From an uncultured Alphaproteobacteria bacterium (GTDB lineage Bacteria > Pseudomonadota > Alphaproteobacteria > Rs-D84), in assembly GCA_934230415.1 (NCBI GenBank), contig CAKQEW010000006.1, forward strand, positions 1 to 64,000: DNA of 64,000 bases. Reading direction: 5' to 3'. Shown here piece after piece: positions 1 to 7,337 of the stretch. The notes below the pieces were generated by a model. That model worked only from the letters and a program-made list of their open reading frames with translations, was not told where the DNA came from and made no database searches. Made by a program: the position numbers and the translations under genes. Numbering within the stretch: the stretch's first letter is position 1; each line of letters starts with the position of its first letter.

Positions 1-24
1 AAAAGCAATAAAAGGTAGTTTATT

Positions 25-438
25 ATGTTGATGCCAAATAAAACAAAGTTTCGCAAACAGCACAAAGGCCGTATTCATGGCGTAGCCAAGGGCGGCAGCG
101 AACTGGCATTCGGTTCTTTTGGATTGAAGGCCATGACACCAGAACGCGTTACAGCGCGTCAGATAGAAGCGGCGCGCCGTGCAATCACGCGTCACATGAG
201 ACGTATGGGTAAATTGTGGATTCGCGTATTCCCAGACGTTCCTGTCACCAAGAAACCAGCCGAAGTCCGTATGGGTAAAGGTAAGGGTGCGGTTGAATAC
301 TGGATTTGCCGTGTCAAACCGGGTCGTATCATGTTTGAAATTGACGGTGTAAAACCAGAAATCGCATACGAAGCGTTCGCATTGGCGGCGGCGAAATTGC
401 CGGTTAAAACCAAAATCGTTGAACGTAAAGCGAACTAA
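25..438 (+). CDS. rplP: 50S ribosomal protein L16
   Basis: Large-subunit protein uL16, located near the peptidyl-transferase centre and A-site tRNA. The 137-residue product is full length for bacterial L16. It opens with the family's usual MLMP start and a basic KFRKQHKGR segment, and carries the conserved RMGKGKG loop at residues 82-88. The ATG at 25 follows an AAAAGG ribosome-binding site. It is the first complete gene of the ribosomal run; rpsC presumably ends just off the left edge, since only 24 bases precede it. Identification is secure from sequence and gene order. Confidence 0.98.
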   Translation: MLMPNKTKFRKQHKGRIHGVAKGGSELAFGSFGLKAMTPERVTARQIEAARRAITRHMRRMGKLWIRVFPDVPVTKKPAEVRMGKGKGAVEYWICRVKPGRIMFEIDGVKPEIAYEAFALAAAKLPVKTKIVERKAN

Positions 439-468
439 TCTATAATCGCACACAAAAAGGTCAATAAA

Positions 469-663
469 ATGGCAGAAAAGAAGAACGAAAAAGAAGCGTT
501 GACAACAGAAGCATTGCAGAGCAAGTTGGCTGATTTGAAGAAAGAACAGATGAATCAGCGTTTCCAGCATGCCGCAGGCCAGTTGCCAAAATCGCATGTT
601 ATCCGTCAGACACGTCGCGAAATCGCCCGTGTAAAGACAAAACTGAATGCGGATAAAAAATAA
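469..663 (+). CDS. rpmC: 50S ribosomal protein L29
   Basis: Small alpha-helical protein uL29 at the polypeptide exit tunnel, part of the docking area for SRP and trigger factor. The product is 64 residues, the usual size. It has the two-helix layout with the family signature LKKEQMNQRFQHAAGQL around residues 24-40 and a basic C-terminal helix. It lies 30 bases after rplP, in the standard rplP-rpmC-rpsQ order. Start ATG 469 follows AAAAAGG. Confidence 0.97.
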   Translation: MAEKKNEKEALTTEALQSKLADLKKEQMNQRFQHAAGQLPKSHVIRQTRREIARVKTKLNADKK

Positions 664-743
664 AAAATTGCCGATTTTTGTTGAGATTTCTAAAAAATTA
701 GTTATCATATGCCGAAATCGGTTAAATAAAACCAAGGAATCAG

Positions 744-772
744 TTGCTGTTTTGCGCGTTTTAGTGTACAAT
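744..772 (+). promoter_or_regulatory. Putative sigma70 promoter before rpsQ
   Basis: TTGCTG (744-749), a 17-base spacer, then TACAAT (767-772), in the 156-base gap between rpmC and rpsQ. A gap this long is unusual here, and the match suggests an internal promoter for the rest of the operon. An inverted repeat CCGATTT/AAATCGG (about 671-677 and 714-720) lies upstream. Confidence 0.55.
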
Positions 773-819
773 TAAGGCCGCAAATCAGGACTGAACAAAG
801 AGTATAAGGGACATAAGTT

Positions 820-1089
820 ATGCCAAGACGTATACTGCAAGGAACAGTGAAAAGTACAGCAAACGACAAAACAGTCGTTGTGGAAGTGGAACGCCGTTTC
901 CGTCATCCGCTGTATGGCAAGTTCGTGAAGCAGAATAAAAAGTATAAGGCGCACGATGAAAACAACGAATTCAAGGTTGGCGACATCGTTGCAATAGAAG
1001 AACATCGTCCAATATCCAAGACAAAATCTTGGGTTGTCAAGGGTCGCGTTGGTGTATCCAAGGACGAAACGGTTGAGGTCGCAGACTAA
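820..1089 (+). CDS. rpsQ: 30S ribosomal protein S17
   Basis: Small-subunit protein uS17, a primary 16S rRNA binder with an OB fold. The 89-residue product starts MPRRILQGTV and has the conserved core KTVVVEVERRFRHPLYGKF (residues 18-36), then GDIVAIEEHRPISKTK near residues 52-67. Length and order match the family. It is preceded by a candidate internal promoter (744-772) and followed by a 109-base gap with a GC-rich hairpin before rplN. Confidence 0.97.
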   Translation: MPRRILQGTVKSTANDKTVVVEVERRFRHPLYGKFVKQNKKYKAHDENNEFKVGDIVAIEEHRPISKTKSWVVKGRVGVSKDETVEVAD

Positions 1090-1159
1090 TACCGCCGGAC
1101 AGGGTCTTTGAGGTTGGCATCGTTACTTGTTGCAGACAGTCGGGCCCTATAACAAAGCG

Positions 1160-1176
1160 GCGGGGGATTGCCCCGC
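1160..1176 (+). other. Hairpin in the rpsQ-rplN gap
   Basis: GCGGGG (1160-1165), 5-base loop, CCCCGC (1171-1176): a perfect 6-bp GC stem in the 109-base gap 1090-1198. No T-run follows, so it is not a normal terminator. It may be an mRNA stability or processing structure. Confidence 0.5.
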
Positions 1177-1198
1177 ACGCAGGACAAGGAAAAAAGTT

Positions 1199-1573
1199 AT
1201 GATTCAGAATGAAACAGTTATGACAGTTGCTGATAACTCTGGTGCGCGCAAGGCTATGTGCATCAAGGTTTTGGGCGGTTCTCATCGTCGTTATGCAACT
1301 GTGGGTGATAAAATTGTTGTCGCCATCAAAGAAGCGATTCCACGTGGCAAGGTTCAGAAAGGTACCGTGCAGCGTGCAATCATCGTACGTACAAAATTCC
1401 CGGTAAAACGTCCAGACGGTTCAATCATCCGTTTTGACGATAACGCGGTTGTTTTGATTAACAAGAACAACTTTGAACCAATTGGCACACGTATCTTTGG
1501 GCCAATTGCACGTGAAGTTCGCCGCAAATACGATGTTCAGAAAATCGTGTCTTTGGCGCCGGAAGTTATATAG
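1199..1573 (+). CDS. rplN: 50S ribosomal protein L14
   Basis: uL14, a subunit-interface protein that contacts 16S rRNA. I chose ATG 1199, giving 124 residues beginning MIQNETVMTVADNSGA, because the family starts with MIQ and is about 122 residues. The longer reading from 1127 adds 24 unrelated residues. An AAGGAAAAAAG ribosome-binding site precedes it. The conserved GAIIR-type core appears as VQRAIIVRTKFPVKRPDGS. It ends with TAG, a rare stop in this window. Confidence 0.97.
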   Translation: MIQNETVMTVADNSGARKAMCIKVLGGSHRRYATVGDKIVVAIKEAIPRGKVQKGTVQRAIIVRTKFPVKRPDGSIIRFDDNAVVLINKNNFEPIGTRIFGPIAREVRRKYDVQKIVSLAPEVI

Positions 1574-1595
1574 TCTGAAATAAAGGGTTATAAAG

Positions 1596-1898
1596 ATGAA
1601 AATCAAAAAAGGCGATGAAGTCGTAGTTATTTCGGGAAAATACAAAGGCGTAAAAGGCAAAGTTCTGGAAGCACGCCCAACAGAATCCCGCGTTGTGGTA
1701 GAAGGTGTAAACCGTCACAAATGGCATGTGAAACCAACCCAGGAACAGCCAGGTCATATCGTTGATCGCGAAGCACCGGTGCATGTTTCTAATGTTGCGT
1801 TGGTTGATCCAAAGACAAAGAAAGCAACACGCGTTGGATATAAAATGTCTGGCGACAAGAAAGTTCGCGTTGCGAAAAAGTCTGGGACAGAATTATAA
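1596..1898 (+). CDS. rplX: 50S ribosomal protein L24
   Basis: uL24, an assembly-initiator protein at the exit tunnel. The product is 100 residues with an N-terminal KOW motif: KKGDEVVVISGKYKGVKGKV, residues 4-23. VEGVNRHKWHVKP follows at about residues 36-48. Spacing and order (rplN-rplX-rplE) are standard. The ATG at 1596 follows AAAGGGTTATAAAG. Confidence 0.97.
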   Translation: MKIKKGDEVVVISGKYKGVKGKVLEARPTESRVVVEGVNRHKWHVKPTQEQPGHIVDREAPVHVSNVALVDPKTKKATRVGYKMSGDKKVRVAKKSGTEL

Positions 1899-1907
1899 AA
1901 ACAATCG

Positions 1908-1927
1908 GTTCCCGCTGTTACGGGGAC
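1908..1927 (+). repeat. Hairpin with CTGTTA loop, copy 1 (rplX-rplE)
   Basis: GTTCCCG (1908-1914), loop CTGTTA, CGGGGAC (1921-1927): a 7-bp stem with one G-U pair. The same stem-core and identical loop recur at 4061-4082 between rplF and rplR. A structured mRNA element is the simplest reading; its function is unknown. Confidence 0.6.
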
Positions 1928-1948
1928 GTAAAGTGTAAGGATAAAAAA

Positions 1949-2494
1949 ATGCAAAGCAGATTGCGTGAAATTTATGAAAAAGAAATTGTACCTGAATTGA
2001 TTAAAGAATTCGGATACACAAATGCGTTCGCAGTGCCAAAATTGTCCAAAATCGTTTTGAACATGGGTGTTGGCGAAGCAGTCAGCGATAAAAAGAAACT
2101 GGATTCCGCAGCGGCAGATTTGACCGCGATTGCCGCCCAGAAGTCTGTTATCACACATGCAAAAAAATCTATCGCGACATATCGTCTGCGCGAAGGTCAG
2201 CCTATTGGTACCAAGGTAACATTGCGCGGCAAGAGAATGTATGATTTCTTGGATAAACTGATTACAGTTGCATTGCCACGTGTAAAGGACTTTCGTGGTT
2301 TGTCAAAATCTAAATTTGACGGTCGTGGTAACTATGCTTTCGGTATCAAGGAACACTTGATTTTCCCTGAAATTTCCGTTGATAAAATTGACGCAATTCG
2401 CGGAATGGACATCGTCATCGCGACAACAGCGAAAACTGACGACGAAGCACGTGCGTTGCTGACGAAAATCGGCTTGCCGTTGGTTTTGAAATAA
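1949..2494 (+). CDS. rplE: 50S ribosomal protein L5
   Basis: uL5, which binds 5S rRNA and the P-site tRNA elbow. At 181 residues it is full length. Visible family signatures are PKLSKIVLNMGVGEAVSDKK (about residues 30-49), the RLREGQPIGTKVTLRG loop (about 84-99) and GNYAFGIKEHLIFPE near residue 130. It follows rplX after a 50-base gap with a hairpin; ATG 1949 follows a GTAAGGATAAAAAA ribosome-binding site. Confidence 0.98.
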   Translation: MQSRLREIYEKEIVPELIKEFGYTNAFAVPKLSKIVLNMGVGEAVSDKKKLDSAAADLTAIAAQKSVITHAKKSIATYRLREGQPIGTKVTLRGKRMYDFLDKLITVALPRVKDFRGLSKSKFDGRGNYAFGIKEHLIFPEISVDKIDAIRGMDIVIATTAKTDDEARALLTKIGLPLVLK

Positions 2495-2509
2495 TAAAAA
2501 GGTATAAAA

Positions 2510-2812
2510 ATGGCTAAATTAGCGTTGATAAACAAACAGAAAAAACGTGAAAAAATGGTCGCACAGTATGCCAAAAAGCGCGAAGCGATCAAGGCGAAGA
2601 TGTCTGTAAATGCAACACCAGACGAACGTATGGATGCAATGAAAAAACTGGCGAAACTGCCACGTAATGCAAATCCGACACGTCTGCATAACCGTTGCTC
2701 GGTAACGGGTCGTGCGCGCGGGTTCTCGCGCTTGTTCGGTCTGTGCCGTCAGCAACTGCGCACTATGGCGTCCGAAGGTAAATTGCCAGGCGTACGCAAG
2801 TCCAGTTGGTAA
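2510..2812 (+). CDS. rpsN: 30S ribosomal protein S14
   Basis: uS14 in the 30S head. At 100 residues it is the long, zinc-independent form: the CxxC pairs of the short form are not present. The C-terminal signature NRCSVTGRARGFSRLFGLCR is at residues 61-80, and the protein ends GVRKSSW as the family does. It lies 15 bases after rplE with an AAAAAGG ribosome-binding site. Confidence 0.97.
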   Translation: MAKLALINKQKKREKMVAQYAKKREAIKAKMSVNATPDERMDAMKKLAKLPRNANPTRLHNRCSVTGRARGFSRLFGLCRQQLRTMASEGKLPGVRKSSW

Positions 2813-2821
2813 AACAAGAAC

Positions 2822-2852
2822 AACCCAGTTGTGGACAATGCAGCTGGGGTTA
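2822..2852 (+). other. Hairpin in the rpsN-rpsH gap
   Basis: AACCCAGTTG pairs with CAGCTGGGGTT across a short loop, with one bulge. A smaller GGGCA/TGCCC stem follows at about 2867-2879, and then the AAGGAG ribosome-binding site of rpsH. There is no T-run, so it is not a typical terminator. Confidence 0.45.
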
Positions 2853-2898
2853 AACAACAGTGCATGGGCAGGGTGCCCGTGTGACGAAGGAGTAAAAG

Positions 2899-3297
2899 AT
2901 GTCATTATCACACCCAATCGGAGATATGTTGACCCGCATTCGCAATGGTCAGAATGCCGGTAAAGAAACAGTCACCGTTCCAAACAGCAAACTGCGTGCA
3001 GCAGTGCTGACCGTCTTGAAGGACGAAGGTTTTATTACCGATTTCCACAAAGAACAGATTGATGAACACCGTGCAAACTTGGTTATTGAACTGAAGTATG
3101 TCGGTGGCAATGGCGCAATCCAAGAAATTTCCGTCGTATCCAAACCAGGTCGCCGTGTTTATTCCGGCAGTGCAAAAATGCCAAAGGTTATGGGTGGACT
3201 GGGTATTGCAATCGTTTCAACACCGAATGGCGTTATGACAGACCACAAGGCGCGTCTGATGAACGTCGGTGGTGAAGTGCTGTGCAAGGTTATATAA
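2899..3297 (+). CDS. rpsH: 30S ribosomal protein S8
   Basis: uS8, a central 16S rRNA-binding protein and, in E. coli, the translational repressor of the spc operon. The 132-residue product begins MSLSHPIGDMLTRIRNG and ends with the family signature HKARLMNVGGEVLCKVI; SKPGRRVYSG is at about residues 81-90. ATG 2899 follows a strong AAGGAG site. Whether S8 represses this operon here is not visible from the sequence. Confidence 0.98.
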   Translation: MSLSHPIGDMLTRIRNGQNAGKETVTVPNSKLRAAVLTVLKDEGFITDFHKEQIDEHRANLVIELKYVGGNGAIQEISVVSKPGRRVYSGSAKMPKVMGGLGIAIVSTPNGVMTDHKARLMNVGGEVLCKVI

Positions 3298-3320
3298 TTA
3301 TTAGCAGTAAGGATTAAGTT

Positions 3321-3872
3321 ATGTCTCGTGCAGGAAAATATCCAGTAAAATTGAATGACGGTACGTCAGCGGCGATTGTTGATGACGTTCTGGTTGTCAA
3401 GGGCCCAAAGGGCGAAATTAAACTGCCGTTGGATACAAAACATGCAGGTTTGGTACATGTCGCGATTGAAGACGGTCATGTTATCGTTACACCAAAAGAC
3501 GCCGAAGATAAAATCTCGCGCGCGATGTGGGGCACAATGACCCGCAATGTTCGCAGCGCGGTTCACGGTGTGTCTGAAGGTTTCGCGAAAGATATGTACA
3601 TGAAGGGTGTTGGTTACAAGGCATCTGTTTCTGGCAACAAATTGGTTTTGGTTGCGGGCTATTCACATGATGTTATCATGGAAATCCCAGCTGGCCTGAC
3701 CGTTGTCATGGGCGAAAACCCGACAGAATTCACCATCAAAGGTATTGATAAATGCCAGGTTGGTCAGTTCGCAGACAAAATTCACAAGGTCCGCAAGGCT
3801 GATCCGTACAAGGGCAAGGGCATCTTCTATAAGGGCGAAGTAATCCGCCGCAAGGAAGGTAAAAAGAAATAA
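3321..3872 (+). CDS. rplF: 50S ribosomal protein L6
   Basis: uL6, located near the factor-binding site and the sarcin-ricin loop. The 183-residue product has the two duplicated domains of the family. It begins MSRAGKYPV and carries the C-terminal signature ADKIHKVRKADPYKGKGI (about residues 151-168). Standard position after rpsH, with AAGGATTAAG before ATG 3321. A 227-base gap with a small ORF follows, instead of the usual short spacer to rplR. Confidence 0.98.
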   Translation: MSRAGKYPVKLNDGTSAAIVDDVLVVKGPKGEIKLPLDTKHAGLVHVAIEDGHVIVTPKDAEDKISRAMWGTMTRNVRSAVHGVSEGFAKDMYMKGVGYKASVSGNKLVLVAGYSHDVIMEIPAGLTVVMGENPTEFTIKGIDKCQVGQFADKIHKVRKADPYKGKGIFYKGEVIRRKEGKKK

Positions 3873-3900
3873 TAGTTGTATACAGACAGGATACAAAACG

Positions 3901-4062
3901 ATGGCAACAGGTAATAAATATTCAACAATCATGGTCCGGGATGGCTGGGCGCGTGTTGTTGCCGCAATGGAATTCTTGGTGGAATACGTTTGCGATTACC
4001 TGTCCGGCCAGAAGTTTAGAAGACTGTCTGATGTACAGCGTTGCAATCAAAAGCAAAAATAA
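3901..4062 (+). CDS. Small ORF (53 aa) between rplF and rplR, unknown function
   Basis: An open frame of 53 codons in the spc operon, where most bacteria have nothing. ATG 3901 is preceded by AGGATA at the same spacing as the ribosome-binding sites of its ribosomal neighbours. The product starts MATGNKYSTIMVRDG, has an amphipathic or hydrophobic centre (WARVVAAMEFLVEYVCDYL, about residues 16-34) and a basic tail ending KQK. I recognise no family. Its stop codon overlaps the hairpin at 4061-4082. It could be a real lineage-specific small protein or a chance frame. The ribosome-binding site, position and composition favour coding. Confidence 0.55.
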   Translation: MATGNKYSTIMVRDGWARVVAAMEFLVEYVCDYLSGQKFRRLSDVQRCNQKQK

Positions 4063-4082
4063 TTTCCGCTGTTACGGGAATT
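4061..4082 (+). repeat. Hairpin with CTGTTA loop, copy 2 (before rplR)
   Basis: AATTTCCG (4061-4068), loop CTGTTA (4069-4074), CGGGAATT (4075-4082): an 8-bp stem with one G-U pair. Loop and stem core match the element at 1908-1927. It sits just upstream of the rplR ribosome-binding site. Confidence 0.6.
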
Positions 4083-4099
4083 GAAAAAAAGGAAACGAA

Positions 4100-4456
4100 A
4101 TGTTGAAACATTTGTCTAGCGAAGAAAGACGCACATTGGCAAATCGCGGTGCGTTGAAAAGAAAGAACCCAGGCAAGATTCGTTTGTCGGTTTTCCGTTC
4201 GGGCCGTCATATTGAAATCCAGGCCATTGATGATGTTCGTGGTCACACAATCTGTGCCGCATCGTCCAAGGAAAAAGATTTCCAGGGCAAAGGCTGGAAT
4301 ATTGCCGGCGCAGAACTGGTTGGCAAAACATTTGCGCAGCGCGTTGTTGACGCAGGTATTGCTGAAAATTGTTATTTTGACCGTGGCGCATATCGCTATC
4401 ACGGCCGTGTAAAGGCACTGTGCGAAGCAATCCGCGCAGGCGGCGTAAGAATTTAA
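4100..4456 (+). CDS. rplR: 50S ribosomal protein L18
   Basis: uL18, which with L5 binds 5S rRNA. The product is 118 residues. It has the basic N-terminus (RRTLANRGALKRK), the core RLSVFRSGRHIEIQAIDD (about residues 28-45) and the ending FDRGAYRYHGRVKALCEAIRAGG typical of the family. ATG 4100 follows AAGGAAACGAA. Order rplR-rpsE-rpmD-rplO is standard. Confidence 0.97.
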   Translation: MLKHLSSEERRTLANRGALKRKNPGKIRLSVFRSGRHIEIQAIDDVRGHTICAASSKEKDFQGKGWNIAGAELVGKTFAQRVVDAGIAENCYFDRGAYRYHGRVKALCEAIRAGGVRI

Positions 4457-4477
4457 TGGAATATACGGAGTTATAAG

Positions 4478-5047
4478 ATGGCACGTTTTGATGATAAAAA
4501 ATTGCAAACGGACAACCTGGTTGACAAGCTGGTTTCCATCAACCGCGTATCCAAAACCGTAAAGGGCGGCCGCAATATGTCGTTCTCGGCATTGGTTGTG
4601 GTTGGTGACAAGGCCGGTCGTGTTGGCTTTGGCAAGGGTAAGGCGTTGGAAGTTCAATCTGCGGTGCAGAAGGCAACCAAGGCAGCCAAGGCGAAAATGA
4701 TTCGCGTTCCGTTGAAAGAAGGTCGTACATTGCATCACGACAGCGCAGCGAAATATGGCGCCAGCAAATTGGTCGTTCGCAGTGCTGTTCCTGGTACTGG
4801 TATCATTGCCGGTGGTGCATTGCGTGCGGTGTTTGAATGCTTGGGCGTTCAGGACGTTGTTGTGAAATCCCAGGGTTCTAATAATCCAAACAACATGATT
4901 CGTGCGGCGTTCTTGGCGTTTTCTAAAATGAATTCACCAAAGACTGTTGCGGCACGTCGTGGCAAAACAGTTGCGGAAATCATCGCCGGCCGTGATGGCA
5001 AAAAGGCAGATGATGCAGCATGCGAATGCCCAGCGGAAGACAAATAA
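4478..5047 (+). CDS. rpsE: 30S ribosomal protein S5
   Basis: uS5, involved in decoding accuracy and mRNA helicase activity at the entry channel. The product is 189 residues. The double-stranded-RNA-binding-like domain is visible as RVSKTVKGGRNMSFSALVVV (about residues 23-42) followed by GDKAGRVGFGKGKA. The C-terminal domain contains VPGTGIIAGGALRAVFE. The tail (KKADDAACECPAEDK) is an unconserved extension with two cysteines. It starts 21 bases after rplR with an ACGGAG site. Confidence 0.98.
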   Translation: MARFDDKKLQTDNLVDKLVSINRVSKTVKGGRNMSFSALVVVGDKAGRVGFGKGKALEVQSAVQKATKAAKAKMIRVPLKEGRTLHHDSAAKYGASKLVVRSAVPGTGIIAGGALRAVFECLGVQDVVVKSQGSNNPNNMIRAAFLAFSKMNSPKTVAARRGKTVAEIIAGRDGKKADDAACECPAEDK

Positions 5048-5073
5048 TCTGGACAGAATAACGGAGTTTTAAA

Positions 5074-5253
5074 ATGGCAAAAATTACTGTAAAGCAAGTT
5101 AAAAGTATCGTTGGCCGTCCAGAAGCGCAGCGCAAAGTTGTCGCGGCGTTGGGTTTGGGCCGTATCGGTAAAACCAAAGAATTGGGTGACACACCAGCCG
5201 TTCGCGGTATGGTTGCCAAGGTTTCCCATTTGGTTGAAATCGTTGAAAAATAA
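5074..5253 (+). CDS. rpmD: 50S ribosomal protein L30
   Basis: uL30, a 59-residue protein. It begins MAKITVKQVKSIVGRP and contains the family signature LGLGRIGKTKELGDTPAVRGM (about residues 26-46), then VSHLVEIVEK at the end. Its position between rpsE and rplO is standard. ATG 5074 follows ACGGAG. An 85-base gap follows, with an ATGCGG/CCGCAT hairpin. Confidence 0.97.
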   Translation: MAKITVKQVKSIVGRPEAQRKVVAALGLGRIGKTKELGDTPAVRGMVAKVSHLVEIVEK

Positions 5254-5338
5254 TAAATAAAGAACCGAGTATGCGGGCACACTTGTCCGCATGCGAAAAA
5301 AGACTATATACTTAGTCATAGGATAAAAGGAAAAAATT

Positions 5339-5797
5339 ATGAAACTGAATGCATTGATGGATAACTTTGGTGCACGTCGCGATACAAAACGCGTTGGTCG
5401 TGGTTTGGCATCTGGTTATGGTAAAACAGCAGGCCGTGGTAACAAGGGTCAAAAGGCGCGCAGCGGTTCCCGCAAGCAGGCAACATTCCAGGGTGGTCAG
5501 ATGCCGATTTTGCGTCGTTTTCCAAAGTTCGGGTTTAACAGTCCGTTTGCCAAGGAATATGTAACAATCAACCTGGGCGATATTGAAAAGTTTATCGCAG
5601 CGGGCAAGATTGATGCAAAATCACCAATCACAATTGATTCCCTGATGGCGGCGAAAATCATCAACCGCAAAATGTCTGGTTTGAAGGTCTTGGCCAAGGG
5701 CGAAATCAAATCGTCTGTGAACATCATTGCGGACAAGTGGTCCAAGACCGCAGAAGCAGCGATTGTCAAAGCAGGCGGCACAATCAAAAATAATTAA
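5339..5797 (+). CDS. rplO: 50S ribosomal protein L15
   Basis: uL15, a late-assembly protein with a long basic N-terminal tail. The 152-residue product has the Gly/Arg/Lys-rich extension (KRVGRGLASGYGKTAGRGNKG, about residues 18-38) and the fold signature GGQMPILRRFPKFGF near residues 52-66. The C-terminal part (LKVLAKGEI...) matches L15. ATG 5339 follows AAAAGGAAAAA. Confidence 0.97.
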   Translation: MKLNALMDNFGARRDTKRVGRGLASGYGKTAGRGNKGQKARSGSRKQATFQGGQMPILRRFPKFGFNSPFAKEYVTINLGDIEKFIAAGKIDAKSPITIDSLMAAKIINRKMSGLKVLAKGEIKSSVNIIADKWSKTAEAAIVKAGGTIKNN

Positions 5798-5808
5798 TCC
5801 GTATATCC

Positions 5809-5830
5809 GTACCCCGCGCAAGTGGGGTAC
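5809..5830 (+). other. Hairpin in the rplO-secY gap
   Basis: GTACCCC (5809-5815), 8-base loop, GGGGTAC (5824-5830): a perfect 7-bp stem 26 bases before the secY start. There is no T-run. It may modulate secY translation or mRNA processing; this is unproven. Confidence 0.5.
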
Positions 5831-5856
5831 GAAACTGATTCAAGAGCGTACAGCGC

Positions 5857-7173
5857 ATGAAATTTTTGAAAAACTTTTTTGGAAACCTGTCAGATTTACA
5901 AAAGCGTATCTTGTTCACGTTGGGCGCGCTGATTGTATATCGTATCGGTTCATTTATTCCATTGCCGGGTGTTAATGCATCCGCGGTTTTGCACCTGTTC
6001 ACAGGCGAGGGCAGTGGTATGATGGGCATGTTTGATATGTTTTCGGGTGGTTCGTTGTCACGTATGTCCGTATTGGCACTGAACATTTTCCCATACATTT
6101 CGGCGTCTATCGTTTTACAGTTGTTAACCGCAACCAGTAAATCACTGACAGAATTGCGCAAAGAGGGTGAATCAGGCCGTATCAAGATTAACCAATATAC
6201 ACGTTATTTGGCGGTGTTTCTGGCCGTGGTCCAGGGTTGGGCTGTGGTGCGTGGTTTGGAAATTATGGCGCCGGTTAACGGTGTTGCGGCGGTTGTGAAC
6301 CCGGGCTTTGCATTTGAATTGTCGGCCATTATTGCGTTGGTCGGTGGTACTGTATTCGTCATGTGGTTGGCGGAACAGATTACCGCACGTGGCATTGGCC
6401 AGGGCGCATCACTGTTAATCTTTGCGGGGATTATCGCCCAAATCCCGGGTGGTATCGCCAAGGTATTTTCACTGGGGTCGGTTGGCCAGATGTCGCCGGC
6501 AATGATTATGTTGGTTGTTGCGTTCGTCATCGGTATTGTTGCACTGATTGCATTCTTTGAACAGGCACAACGTCGCATCCAGATTCTGTACCCGCGCCAG
6601 GTTATGGCAAACGGTGTTATGAACACAAATGCGTCATATTTGCCGATAAAGGTAAATATGTCGGGCGTTATGGGACCGGTTTTCGCATCCAGTATTATGA
6701 TGTTGCCGGCGTTTGTTCAGCGCTTTGTCCAGAGTGAGAATTTAATCGTTCAGAACATCATGGCGTTCTTTACGTATGGCGCGTGGTCGTATATTATCAC
6801 GTACACGATTTTGATTGCGTTCTTTGCGTATTTCCAGACCGCGGTGATATTTAATTCCGAAGAAACCAGCACAAACCTGAAAAACGCGGGTGGTTATATC
6901 CCAGGCGTTCGTCCAGGTGAACAGACAATCCACTATCTGGATTCTGTGGTTTCGCGTACAACGGCGATTGGCGTTTTGTACCTGATTGTTGTGTGCGTTA
7001 TTCCAATCATACTGAATACGCATTTTGGTATGCCACTGATGATTGGTGGAACCAGTGTACTGATTGTGGCGGGCGTGGTATTGGATACAATGAACCAGGT
7101 TCAGTCGTATTTGGTGGCAAAGCAGTATCGCAGTGTTATCAAATCGGCACAAAAGAAAGGTCGTTTCCGTTAA
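5857..7173 (+). CDS. secY: Protein translocase subunit SecY
   Basis: Channel subunit of the SecYEG translocon in the inner membrane. It exports the many signal-peptide proteins of this window. The 438-residue product has the expected length and about ten hydrophobic segments. Family landmarks include the start KRILFTLGALIVYRIGSFIPLPGVN (about residues 15-39), the plug-region MFDMFSGGSLSRMSV and the C-terminal ALNPG-like NLKNAGGYIPGVRPGEQT. The ribosome-binding site is weak (AAGAGCG). In many alphaproteobacteria adk follows secY; here rpsM does, after a promoter-bearing gap. Confidence 0.98.
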   Translation: MKFLKNFFGNLSDLQKRILFTLGALIVYRIGSFIPLPGVNASAVLHLFTGEGSGMMGMFDMFSGGSLSRMSVLALNIFPYISASIVLQLLTATSKSLTELRKEGESGRIKINQYTRYLAVFLAVVQGWAVVRGLEIMAPVNGVAAVVNPGFAFELSAIIALVGGTVFVMWLAEQITARGIGQGASLLIFAGIIAQIPGGIAKVFSLGSVGQMSPAMIMLVVAFVIGIVALIAFFEQAQRRIQILYPRQVMANGVMNTNASYLPIKVNMSGVMGPVFASSIMMLPAFVQRFVQSENLIVQNIMAFFTYGAWSYIITYTILIAFFAYFQTAVIFNSEETSTNLKNAGGYIPGVRPGEQTIHYLDSVVSRTTAIGVLYLIVVCVIPIILNTHFGMPLMIGGTSVLIVAGVVLDTMNQVQSYLVAKQYRSVIKSAQKKGRFR

Positions 7174-7196
7174 TCGCGGTGACGTAAAAACAAGAT

Positions 7197-7224
7197 TTGA
7201 CTTTTGTCATGTTGTGGATAAAAT
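7197..7224 (+). promoter_or_regulatory. Promoter before rpsM
   Basis: TTGACT (7197-7202), 16-base spacer, TAAAAT (7219-7224) in the 164-base secY-rpsM gap. The rpoA promoter at 10635-10663 also begins TTGACTTTTGT and ends in TAAAAT, so the two resemble each other. Two small hairpins (CCTGTG/CACAGG near 7243-7271 and GCGTG/CACGC near 7288-7301) lie in the presumed leader. Confidence 0.65.
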
Positions 7225-7337
7225 AGCGTGGCAAAATAAAATACCTGTGGTTCTGGACGGCAGTATCACAGGGAAACAGCAGAGCAGGGCGTGCGGACAC
7301 GCACAACCCATGGTAATAATAAAAAGGAAAATAGAAA

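Noticed and set aside
1..24. End of rpsC
   Set aside because: More than one frame ends here (KQ-TAA at 3-11 or a TAG at 16-18), and 24 bases are too few to decide.
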